From the NCBI GenBank assembly GCA_964389525.1, contig CAYMEX010000025.1:1-32252 (forward strand): a stretch of DNA of 32,252 bases. Direction: 5' to 3'. Shown here in pieces: positions 14,272 through 22,100 of this stretch. The position numbers were made by a program, and so were the translations under genes. Each line of letters starts with the position of its first letter. Within the stretch, counting starts at the first letter, position 1. The notes under the pieces are model-generated. The model saw only the letters and a list, made by a program, of their open reading frames with translations. It had not been told where the DNA came from and ran no database searches. The stretch is from JAFLTL01 sp964389525. Lineage in GTDB: Bacteria > Bacteroidota > Bacteroidia > Bacteroidales > Muribaculaceae.

Positions 14272-15222
14272 ATGGGAAAACGGGCACGACTTACAGATGA
14301 CAGTCTCAATACACATGGCGGCCGCGTAATGACGGCGGGCATTGAGCTCGCGCAGTATGAGCGCAACCCTGTGCTGCTCTATATGCACGAGCGTGGCAAA
14401 GTCATCGGTTATATCAAAGATCTGGAGTATGACAAAGAAAAGGGAGAGATCACCGGAGAGCCTGTGTTTGACGAGGCTACCGAACTCTCACGTCAGTGCA
14501 AGAAACAATGGGAGGTAGGATCGCTCCGCATGCTAAGTATTGGCATCGACATTCTCGAGATGAGTGAGGATCCGGCACTGCTGCTTGTCGGACAGACATG
14601 TCCGACTATTACCCACAGCAGGATATTCGAGACCTCGGTTGTGGATATCGGTGCCAACAACAATGCCATTGTTATGCGTCGGGAAGGCAAACAGATAACA
14701 CTTGGGAGGGATAGTGAAAATCCCTTGCCGCTGCTTAATAACAAACCACAAATACAAACAAAAGAAATGGACATCAAAACCATTGCAGTCAGGCTCGGAC
14801 TGCCGGAAACTGCGGATGAGGCCGCTGTTCTTGCCAAGATTGACGAGTTTAAGGGCGTGGCAGCCGAGAATGTCACTCTTAAAAAAGACAAGGCGGATCT
14901 CGAGCTTGCGCAGATAACTACAGCCGTCGAAACGGCCATCGGCGAGCGTCGTCTTACAGCAGACAAAAAGGATCATTTTATCACACTTGGCAAGACCGTC
15001 GGTCTGGAGACGCTCAAGACAACGCTGGCCGCCATGACGCCTGTAACCAGACCCAGCCAGATGATCAGTCACTCAGGCGGTACTCCCGCTCCCGGAGCGC
15101 CGGCTACTTACAAAAAGCTGAGCGAGGTGCCGGAGGATGAACTACGCCGGATGCGTGATGAAGACCGTGACCAGTACCGTCGCCTGTATAAGGCCGAGTA
15201 TGGATGTGATTGCACTATCTAA
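14272..15222 (+). CDS. prohead protease with C-terminal scaffold (Mu gpI/Z-like)
   Basis: The N-terminal part looks like a prohead serine protease of the HK97/Mu I type, with H39 in LLYMHERGKVIG and S89 in MLSIGI as the probable catalytic residues. The C-terminal part, from about residue 166 (MDIKTIAVRLGLPETADEAA), is a charged helical scaffold-like domain with a coiled coil and the tail KKLSEVPEDELRRMRDEDRD. An internal in-frame ATG at 14767, preceded by an A-rich stretch, could make the scaffold alone, as Mu gene Z is made from inside gene I. The capsid gene follows after 21 bp. The protein acts in the assembling prohead. Confidence 0.85.
   Translation: MGKRARLTDDSLNTHGGRVMTAGIELAQYERNPVLLYMHERGKVIGYIKDLEYDKEKGEITGEPVFDEATELSRQCKKQWEVGSLRMLSIGIDILEMSEDPALLLVGQTCPTITHSRIFETSVVDIGANNNAIVMRREGKQITLGRDSENPLPLLNNKPQIQTKEMDIKTIAVRLGLPETADEAAVLAKIDEFKGVAAENVTLKKDKADLELAQITTAVETAIGERRLTADKKDHFITLGKTVGLETLKTTLAAMTPVTRPSQMISHSGGTPAPGAPATYKKLSEVPEDELRRMRDEDRDQYRRLYKAEYGCDCTI
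14767..15222 (+). CDS. possible separately started scaffold (Z-like), same frame as protease gene
   Basis: ATG 14767 gives a 151-residue C-terminal product. The run before it (acaaacaaaagaa) is A-rich, like other starts in this window, and the preceding codons form a low-complexity linker (NNKPQIQTKE). The proposal rests on analogy with the nested I/Z pair of Mu. Confidence 0.5.
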   Translation: MDIKTIAVRLGLPETADEAAVLAKIDEFKGVAAENVTLKKDKADLELAQITTAVETAIGERRLTADKKDHFITLGKTVGLETLKTTLAAMTPVTRPSQMISHSGGTPAPGAPATYKKLSEVPEDELRRMRDEDRDQYRRLYKAEYGCDCTI

Positions 15223-15243
15223 CCATTTAACAACAACTAAACA

Positions 15244-16401
15244 ATGAATGCAATTGTAAAAGCTATCACCGGGCTGCTCTTTAACGTCGTTATGGGCGTA
15301 GTACTGGCGGCGGTGGTAGGTGTGCAGCCCGCTTATGGCGCAGCTGCAATGGTGGGCGTCGGCTCCGTGATGAGCTTTGTGCCGATGCCCGATGGCATCC
15401 TCCGCGAGGGGGTGTATAAGGAAATCTGGACAGGAGAGCTTGTCAAGAGCCTCCGTGGCCTGTTGGATGGATCATGGCTTGACGGCATTCCCGATCAGTC
15501 ATCGATCGTCGACCATGATACGATCCATCTTGTAGAAGTCGGGGTGGATCCGGATGTGATCATCAACAACAAAACCTATCCCATCCCCCTGCAGGTGCTC
15601 GATGATGATGATATCGCCGTCAAGCTCGACAAGTTCACCACCAAGGGAACGCCGGTGACCGATGACGAGCTGTATGCGATATCCTACGACAAGATGGGGC
15701 GCGTGAAGGAAAGTCACGGCCACGCCATTGCTGATGCCAAGCTTGCCAAGGCAGCCCATGCACTGTGCGCCCAGAGCGATACGGAAAAGACTCCAGTGCT
15801 CAGCACTACCGGCGAGATTGATCCGGCGACCGGAAGACGCAGAATGACTATAAATGATCTTATTGCCCTCAAGGCGGCACTCGACAATCTCGGTGTGCCG
15901 GACTCTGACCGTCGCCTGGTGTTGTGTTCGGATCATACCAATGACCTTCTTTCGTCGAGCCAGACATTCCGTGAGCAGTTCAATATCGACCGCAATACCG
16001 GCAAGATCGGCATGCTGATGGGCTTTGAGATCTATACCTACGGCAATACTCCGGTCTACACCGCAGCCGGTGAGAAAAAGGCTCTCTTTGCCAAAGCGGG
16101 CGAGGGTGAGTTTAAGTGCTCATTTGCATTTTACAAACAGCGAGTCTTTAAGGCCACCGGCTCGACAAAGATGTATTATCGCCCGGCAGAGACCGATCCG
16201 GAATACCAGCGTAATCTGATCAACTTTACACACCGCTTTATCGTGATGCCTAAAAAGGCAGATGCCGGTGCAGTGATGATGAGCGCCTACAGCAGTGCGG
16301 AGGATGAAGCCGGCAAGGCTGATGATCCTGTGACTCCGGAAGCGAATGATGACGCCCAGGAGATTAACGATGCCGTTCAGAATACTGAAATCAATGAATG
16401 A
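15244..16401 (+). CDS. major capsid protein
   Basis: The 385-residue protein sits directly after the protease/scaffold and is the best candidate for the main head subunit. The middle has the mix of strands and helices expected of HK97-fold capsids: LDDDDIAVKLDKF, TPVTDDELYAISYDK, then RRLVLCSDHTNDLL and the IGMLMGFEIYTYGNTPVY segment. The C-terminus is an acidic, probably flexible tail (EDEAGKADDPVTPEANDD). Unusually, residues 4-46 are hydrophobic and glycine/alanine-rich (for example TGLLFNVVMGVVLAAVVGV), resembling a membrane segment where a delta or scaffold region would be expected. The start overlaps nothing; the stop overlaps the amidase start as ATGA. Confidence 0.85.
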   Translation: MNAIVKAITGLLFNVVMGVVLAAVVGVQPAYGAAAMVGVGSVMSFVPMPDGILREGVYKEIWTGELVKSLRGLLDGSWLDGIPDQSSIVDHDTIHLVEVGVDPDVIINNKTYPIPLQVLDDDDIAVKLDKFTTKGTPVTDDELYAISYDKMGRVKESHGHAIADAKLAKAAHALCAQSDTEKTPVLSTTGEIDPATGRRRMTINDLIALKAALDNLGVPDSDRRLVLCSDHTNDLLSSSQTFREQFNIDRNTGKIGMLMGFEIYTYGNTPVYTAAGEKKALFAKAGEGEFKCSFAFYKQRVFKATGSTKMYYRPAETDPEYQRNLINFTHRFIVMPKKADAGAVMMSAYSSAEDEAGKADDPVTPEANDDAQEINDAVQNTEINE

Positions 16402-16907
16402 ACATGGCAGGGCTCAAATACCTCGTATTGCACTGTACGGCCACACCAGAGGGGCGTGACATTACCGGTGATGACATACGGCGTATGCACACCTCTCCGG
16501 TGAGTGCCGGCGGTAACGGATGGAAACAGGTCGGTTATACCGATCTGATCCGTCTGGACGGCACTATTGAGCGCCTGGTTGACAACAACGAAGATGGCAA
16601 TGTGGATCCGTGGGAGGTGACCAACGGAGCCAAAGGGTACAACTCGGTCTGTCGTCATGTGGCGTACGCCGGCGGCTGTGACCGTTCCGGCAAGCCGAAA
16701 GATACACGCACTCCGGCACAGCTCAAAGCAATGGAGGCGTATGTGCGGGATTTCCACCGCCGCCATCCATCGGTGAAAATCATCGGTCACCGCGATCTGT
16801 CGCCGGATCTCAACGGAAACGGCGTGGTCGAGCCCGAGGAGTGGACTAAAGCATGTCCGAGCTTCGATGTAGCCGCATGGCTGAAATCAATCGGCATTAA
16901 TCAGTAA
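16398..16907 (+). CDS. N-acetylmuramoyl-L-alanine amidase endolysin (Amidase_2)
   Basis: The 169-residue enzyme should cut the amide bond between muramic acid and the peptide stem during lysis. Probable zinc ligands are H12 (VLHCTAT), H131 (GHRDLSPD) and C153 (KACPSFD); LNGNGVVEPEEW before the cysteine is an EF-hand-like insertion that I recall from Bacteroidetes phage amidases. It lacks a signal peptide, so membrane passage would need a holin. The start overlaps the capsid stop (ATGA); an M three codons in is an alternative. The next two genes are a membrane protein and a spanin-like protein, together forming a lysis cassette. Confidence 0.93.
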   Translation: MNMAGLKYLVLHCTATPEGRDITGDDIRRMHTSPVSAGGNGWKQVGYTDLIRLDGTIERLVDNNEDGNVDPWEVTNGAKGYNSVCRHVAYAGGCDRSGKPKDTRTPAQLKAMEAYVRDFHRRHPSVKIIGHRDLSPDLNGNGVVEPEEWTKACPSFDVAAWLKSIGINQ

Positions 16908-16928
16908 CAGACAACAACCGCGTCGGCA

Positions 16929-17432
16929 ATGAACTTTAGTGAAATCCTTAATCTGTGTCTTGGTGGAGGGGTCGTGACCCTGCTCATCAGCCTGTTTACT
17001 TTGCGTGCCGCCGTGCGCAAGGCTGAAGCTGAGGCCGCACAGGCAAAGGCTCAGGCTCAAAAGACTGAGGCTGATGCAGGGACGGTGAGAATCACTAATG
17101 CCGAAAATGCCACGCGCATACTTGTTGAGAACATTGTCAAGCCATTAAAAGATGAGCTTAATGCAACCAGAGAGGATCTGCAAGCCACAAAGAAGGAGAT
17201 GGCATCCGCCAAACGTACTATGTCACGTCTGGCGCGGGCTGTCGAGGCTGCCAACAATTGCCGTCTGTCTAAGTCTTGTCCTGTGCTCGGCAAGCTGCGC
17301 AACAGCCAAAAAGAGTCAGACGGAACTGACACAGACAACAACAGAAGCGCTTGGGACAAAGGTCACCGCAACAAGGCAGATCCGCAGGGAGGCGATCCCG
17401 ATGAGTCAGGTGAATCTGACGATCCCGGTTGA
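16929..17432 (+). CDS. N-anchored membrane coiled-coil protein in lysis cassette (i-spanin or holin-like)
   Basis: One membrane segment at about residues 5-26 (LNLCLGGGVVTLLISLFTLR) is followed by a long heptad-rich region (residues 27-110, AEAEAAQAKAQAQKTEAD and onward) and CRLSKSCPVLGKLR. The end is polar and acidic (from about 127), and this tail coincides with the overlapping lipoprotein gene in another frame. Membrane anchor plus coiled coil in a lysis cassette suits an i-spanin or a holin-like protein; the family (with CxxxxxCPVL) is one I recall from Bacteroidetes phages without a proven function. It starts 21 bp after the amidase. Confidence 0.65.
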   Translation: MNFSEILNLCLGGGVVTLLISLFTLRAAVRKAEAEAAQAKAQAQKTEADAGTVRITNAENATRILVENIVKPLKDELNATREDLQATKKEMASAKRTMSRLARAVEAANNCRLSKSCPVLGKLRNSQKESDGTDTDNNRSAWDKGHRNKADPQGGDPDESGESDDPG

Positions 17433-17730
17433 CAGCCTACCGTCGCTACCCGAGGGAGCGTCATGGCATGGACGCAGCGGGCAAGCCGAGATCGAGATAA
17501 GCCGGGAGGGTGATCAGATTCATGTCACCGGAACATGTGACAGCCTCGAGAGAGAGGTTGAATATTACTCCGACTTATACTGCGAGACGCTTCAACAGCT
17601 GCACGAGCAGCAAAAGCAGTTTCAGGCAGTGGAAGAATCGCGGTCGAGTCCCATTAAAATAGCGTTTGCGGCCTTTGCATTCGGACTGTTGGCCGGTGCG
17701 CTGATTGTAGTAAAAATCAAACATCATTAA
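17152..17730 (+). CDS. spanin-like lipoprotein with C-terminal membrane segment, overlapping the previous gene
   Basis: Read in a different frame from the upstream gene, this 192-residue product has a basic N-terminus, a hydrophobic segment (LPTIAVCLSLVLCSASC) with a possible lipobox ending at C49, and then a threonine-rich linker. After that comes an extracytoplasmic domain (IPVDSLPSLPEGASWHGRSG) and a coiled helical part with YCETLQQLHEQQKQ. The C-terminal membrane helix is at about 167-187 (IKIAFAAFAFGLLAGALIVV). Lipidated N-terminus plus C-terminal inner-membrane helix is the layout of a one-protein (u-)spanin, which would fuse inner and outer membranes at lysis. It shares 281 bp with the previous gene. 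A start at the ATG at 17161 is also possible. Confidence 0.7.
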   Translation: MSLMQPERICKPQRRRWHPPNVLCHVWRGLSRLPTIAVCLSLVLCSASCATAKKSQTELTQTTTEALGTKVTATRQIRREAIPMSQVNLTIPVDSLPSLPEGASWHGRSGQAEIEISREGDQIHVTGTCDSLEREVEYYSDLYCETLQQLHEQQKQFQAVEESRSSPIKIAFAAFAFGLLAGALIVVKIKHH

Positions 17731-17740
17731 AACTGACATT

Positions 17741-18337
17741 ATGGTATTATCGTGGGGCAAATGCCTGATTGTGCTGCGTCGTCTTGGCGAGACGTTCGCA
17801 AGTATATTTATACAGCTGCCGACTCCGGCTAATGAGTCGACAAAGCTGACTCCGACGCAAGGAGCAAAAAAAGAGGCCAAGATAGAGGGTGGATCCAACG
17901 AGGCTGTACGCTACGAGAAAAACACCAATCAGCTTGCGCTGAGCATTCGTGGCGCCAAGGGCCGCCGACGCCCCCTCAAAGATACTGACGGTATCGTAGA
18001 GGGCGAGTATGAAGTCTTTATACAGCCGGAAGACAAAACCGGGACCGGTGTATATCTGCCTAAAGTCAACATCAACGCCCAGGGATCATTTGATACCGCA
18101 GACGGTCTGATGTGGCCCTATACAATGGACACTGTTGAGCCGGATGATGGTGGAGAACAGGTGCGAGAGGGTGAAGTAGAGTTCCTCAAGAACGACGACG
18201 GCAAAGTCGTAGGCGTAAAGTTTACCGAATGGGGCAAAGGAGATGAGCCAGACAAGGAGCCTGTTGTTTTTGGAATTGATCCGAAGGCTGCACCGGCTCA
18301 GCCGGAAAATCAGGACAATCCTGACGAGGAAGCATAA
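17741..18337 (+). CDS. probable major tail tube protein
   Basis: The 198-residue protein has a beta-rich appearance (QLALSIRGAK, GEYEVFIQPEDK, GVYLPKVNINAQG, GEVEFLKNDDGKVVGVKF) and a loose acidic end (APAQPENQDNPDEEA). It lies between the capsid/lysis block and the chaperone/tape-measure genes, where the tube subunit normally is. No catalytic motif is present, and the sheath gene of a contractile tail is absent, so a long flexible tail is suggested. Its first residues (WGKCLIVLRRLGETFASIF) are mildly hydrophobic. A hairpin directly downstream would limit read-through to the next genes, fitting high expression of a structural protein. Confidence 0.6.
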   Translation: MVLSWGKCLIVLRRLGETFASIFIQLPTPANESTKLTPTQGAKKEAKIEGGSNEAVRYEKNTNQLALSIRGAKGRRRPLKDTDGIVEGEYEVFIQPEDKTGTGVYLPKVNINAQGSFDTADGLMWPYTMDTVEPDDGGEQVREGEVEFLKNDDGKVVGVKFTEWGKGDEPDKEPVVFGIDPKAAPAQPENQDNPDEEA

Positions 18338-18350
18338 CACACATAAGGAA

Positions 18351-18375
18351 GATGCGGAGTGACACCCGCATCTTT
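18351..18375 (+). terminator. hairpin after tail tube gene
   Basis: GATGCGG (18351-18357) pairs with CCGCATC (18366-18372) across an 8-base loop and is followed by TTT. It lies 13 bp after the tube gene and 20 bp before the next start, so it may act as a partial terminator that lowers expression of the chaperone and tape measure relative to the tube protein. Confidence 0.6.
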
Positions 18376-18394
18376 CACCAATCATATTTACATC

Positions 18395-19102
18395 ATGGAT
18401 CTGCAAGACAAAATAACCGACATATTGCTGGCGCTTCCTCAGGGAGTGGCTATCGGTGGGGAACGATATCATTTTTATGCTCCCACTCTTGGCATATCAA
18501 TGATGGCTGCGAGGTATCTGCACGCACTTGATCTCGACGAACATGCAATGAAGATGGATCTGAATGCCTATATCCTGGAGCTTGTGTGCAATCGTCGTGC
18601 GGATTTGTGCAGACTTGTCGCTCTTTTCACGTTATCGGGCAAAGAGGAGGCCTGGGATGCTTCTGTCATTGAGAGGCGTGCCGCACATATCGCGGCGCAT
18701 GCAGATGACAGCGAGCTCGCCATGATGCTTACAATGGTATTGCAACAGACAGATCTCGACGATATCTATAGTGGATGCGGTATAAAATCAGACCGTATGC
18801 GTCAGAGTCGCATAGCGGCGTTCAAGCGAAGCAAAGGCAGTGCGCCGGAACAGTTCGGAGGGCATACTGTTTTTGGCTCATTGCTCGATCGTGCCGCCGA
18901 ACGTTACGGATGGACAAAGGACTACATTGTCTGGGGAATTGATCTTGCCTCTCTCCAGATTATGATGGCGGATAACGTCAGTACTGTTTTTCTCTCTGAT
19001 GACGAACGGAAGCATTTAGGCGTACCGGCGCCGGATGACGAGGTCGTCGACGCTAATAGTCCGGAAGCCCGCAAGAGGTTGCGTAATCACAAATGGAATT
19101 AA
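18395..19102 (+). CDS. tail assembly chaperone-position protein
   Basis: ATG 18395 (MDLQDKITDILLAL) is preferred over an upstream GTG at 18359, whose extension would read through the hairpin just upstream. The 235-residue product has a strand-rich opening (FYAPTLGISMMAARYLHALD), long helices, and in the second half a region YGWTKDYIVWGIDLASLQIMMAD. The C-terminus is basic (ARKRLRNHKW). Position directly before the tape measure suggests the chaperone that coats the tape measure during tail assembly. No second, frameshifted chaperone ORF was found. Confidence 0.55.
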   Translation: MDLQDKITDILLALPQGVAIGGERYHFYAPTLGISMMAARYLHALDLDEHAMKMDLNAYILELVCNRRADLCRLVALFTLSGKEEAWDASVIERRAAHIAAHADDSELAMMLTMVLQQTDLDDIYSGCGIKSDRMRQSRIAAFKRSKGSAPEQFGGHTVFGSLLDRAAERYGWTKDYIVWGIDLASLQIMMADNVSTVFLSDDERKHLGVPAPDDEVVDANSPEARKRLRNHKWN

Positions 19103-19105
19103 GCT

Positions 19106-22100
19106 ATGGCGCAGAGCGTAATATTTGATGTCAGGCTTGATAATACTGATTTTATCGCAAAAATGAATGCGGTAAAGACCGCTGTATCTACAACCAATGA
19201 CGCTGTTAAGCAGACAAAACTTGTTTATGACTTAGACACTTCGACTGTAGAAAATAAGATTGCGGGGCTTCGGTCGACAATAGGGATATTGTCCGATCAG
19301 ATACAAAAAGGCGAGTCTGAACTTGCCGGGTTGGTCGGCCGGATCAAAGAAGCTGTGGCATCGGGAGATGATGCAACTTTTGACAAACTTTCCTCTGATG
19401 CGGAAGCCTTGTCGGGCGCTCTTAGTAGCTCGCGCGCCGATCTTGAGGCGTATACCGTTGCCCTGCGTACGCTTGAAGAAGCCTCAGGTGTGACAGCAAC
19501 ATCCATATCCGATATAAAAGCCCCCGCACTCTATACAGAAGAGCAGTATGCCAAAGTACAGGACCTGTCAAAACGCATCAAGGAAATCAACGGCGAGCGG
19601 GTTGTTGTAGATATAGATCCGTCGCGTCTTGAGGAGCTTGACAATGAGCTTGTGGGCGCAACCGACGAGTTGCGGGGATTGCAGTCTGAAGCAGTGGCCG
19701 TAGCAGCTGCTTTGGGAAGCGAACTCGGAGGTAAGGCCGGCGATGCGTCGGCGCGGTTGTATGAACTAAATGCTGCAGTTGAAGCTCAGACAAAAACCGT
19801 CGCCGATCTCCAGTCGCAAGCTGATAAGGCTGCGGCAGCATTTGAAGCCGCAAAACAGAGCGGCAACGCTACAGAGGTAGCCAATGCCAGGGCTCAGTAT
19901 GAGTATCTGCGGGATGCGCTTGCCAATGCAACTGCCGAGCTTAACAGGCTACGGGGCGCTCAGACAGATGCAAGAACAGAGTGGGCGAATGTGTCCGCCG
20001 AGGTCGACAAAGCCAACTCGGTAATTGTCCGGATGTGCGGCGGTCAGGAAAAATACAATCAGATCGTATCTGTCTTGCCCGGTCCGCTAAAAAATGTCAT
20101 AACCGGGATCCAGGGAGTTACATCTGCGTCCCTGAAATTCATTGCGACTCCGATCGGTGCCGTAATAATGGCTATTGTGCTTGCATTTGAGGCGTTACAG
20201 AGTTATTTTACATCATCAGCGGAGGGACAGTTGCAATTCGCGGAGGCGTCAGGCTATTTGTCTGGGGTGCTCGGACAGCTCAAGGAAATAGTTATTGCCG
20301 CCGGTAAGGCTATATACGACTATTACCGAACAATGGGCAATGCTTTCCGTGCGGCATGGAATCTTATATCAGGCGATCTTGATGGCGCAAAACAGGCATT
20401 TGAGGATCTGAAACAGTCTGCAAAAGACTGTGCCGACAGTGTGGTTGCTGCTGCAAAACAGGTCGGAACTTCGTTTTCAAACATGGATGCCGCCGGTAAG
20501 GCTCAGGGGGCGATCGACCGACGCCGCAAGGAGCTTGATCTGATTGAAGCGCAATGGGGCACACAGGAGCTTCGGAACGAGAAAACGGGTGAAGTTTATC
20601 GCAGTCGGGTAGATCTCGACAAGGCAGTGGCGAATGCTCAGCTTAGAATGTATGATCAGAGTCTATCCGCCTCTGCTCAGAAGAAAGCGGCCGCTGAATA
20701 TAAAGCGGCGCTAAAGGAGAGGTATGAGGCCGAGCGTTACTTCACCGATGAGCGATTGAAGTTAAAAGAGGAAGAAGCGCGGTGGACAACCAATCCCCTC
20801 GAAACAGAGCAGGAACTGGCGAAATTACGCGAGGAAGATGCACAAAAGGAAGTTGAATACACCCGTCAGCTCGCTACATTGAGACGCCGGGAGAACCGAG
20901 TGGACAGCCGTGCGGAACAAGGCGAGTCGCGTGAGGTTGCCGCCGCTAAAAAGGCAGATGCGGCGGAGGCCAAGGCGCTTAGAGAAGCCCGTGCACTCAA
21001 GGATCTGGAATATCAGGCTGAGGACGCGCGCATAGCCGCCATGCGTGATGGCGAGGAAAAAATCCTTGCACAGATGCGTCTCAGTCACGACCGTGAACTC
21101 GAGGAGCTTGACAGGCAACGACAAGACTATCTACAGCGTAAAATTGATACTGCACGCGCCGAGTTTGAGGCTGATCAGACTAACAAGGGCAAGGTTTTCG
21201 ACAAATCGACGATCGCACTTTCTCCGGAAGAAGAGGCTGAGTTTGACCGTGTCCTGGAGGCTGTAAAAGCGCGTCAGGAAAAGGAAAGCGAGGATCTGTA
21301 CCGTGCGCAGATGCAGTCGATGTATAATTATCTCAAGGAATACGGCACACTGCAGCAGCAAAAACTCGCCATTGCCCAGGAGTATTCCCGGAAGATATCG
21401 GAGGCAGAGAATGAGTGGCAGCGCAAGTCGCTTGAGAAAGAACGTGACAATGCCGTCGCATCCATCGACGCCAGGTCTATTGCGTCAGAGATCGACTGGT
21501 CGCTTGCCTTTGAGGGAGTTGGCAATGTTTTAGGTGATATTGCCCGCGAGACACTTGCAAAGGTTGAGGATTATATGCGCACGGAGGAGTTTGATGCTCT
21601 TTCGGCAGACAACAAAAAATCGTATGTCGATCTGCGCAATAAGTTGAAACAGGAAACCGGTGGTGGTGCTTCGTCGCCTTTTGCTCTCGGACAATGGAGT
21701 AAGATTGCGGATCAGACTAAGGCTTACCAGAACAGTGTCCGCGATATGCAGACGGCCAATGAAGCGCATGCGCGTGCCGTGAATGCGTATATCGCAGCTC
21801 AGGAACGCCTGAAAAACGCTACAGATGACACGGAACGCTCCATGGCTCAGTCCGCTTTAGACATAGCCAAGTCAGGGGTTGACGCTACTGCGGTGGCTGT
21901 GACGGAAGCACAGGCCGACATGCGTAACCGCCAAAGTGAATTAAAAGACTCGACGGAAGGGGCGGCGCAAGGATTGCAGAACTTTGCATCATACCTTTCG
22001 GAGATTAACAGCGGTAGTCTGTATGGGTTTGCCAATGGCATGTCAAAACTGATAACCTCTCTTATAAAAGGAGGCGATGGTGTTGGTAAGGCTCTTGGTA

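Noticed and set aside
18395..19110. Programmed frameshift producing a long tail chaperone
   Set aside because: The next gene is the tape measure 3 bp later, and no extra open frame or slippery site was seen at the chaperone end.
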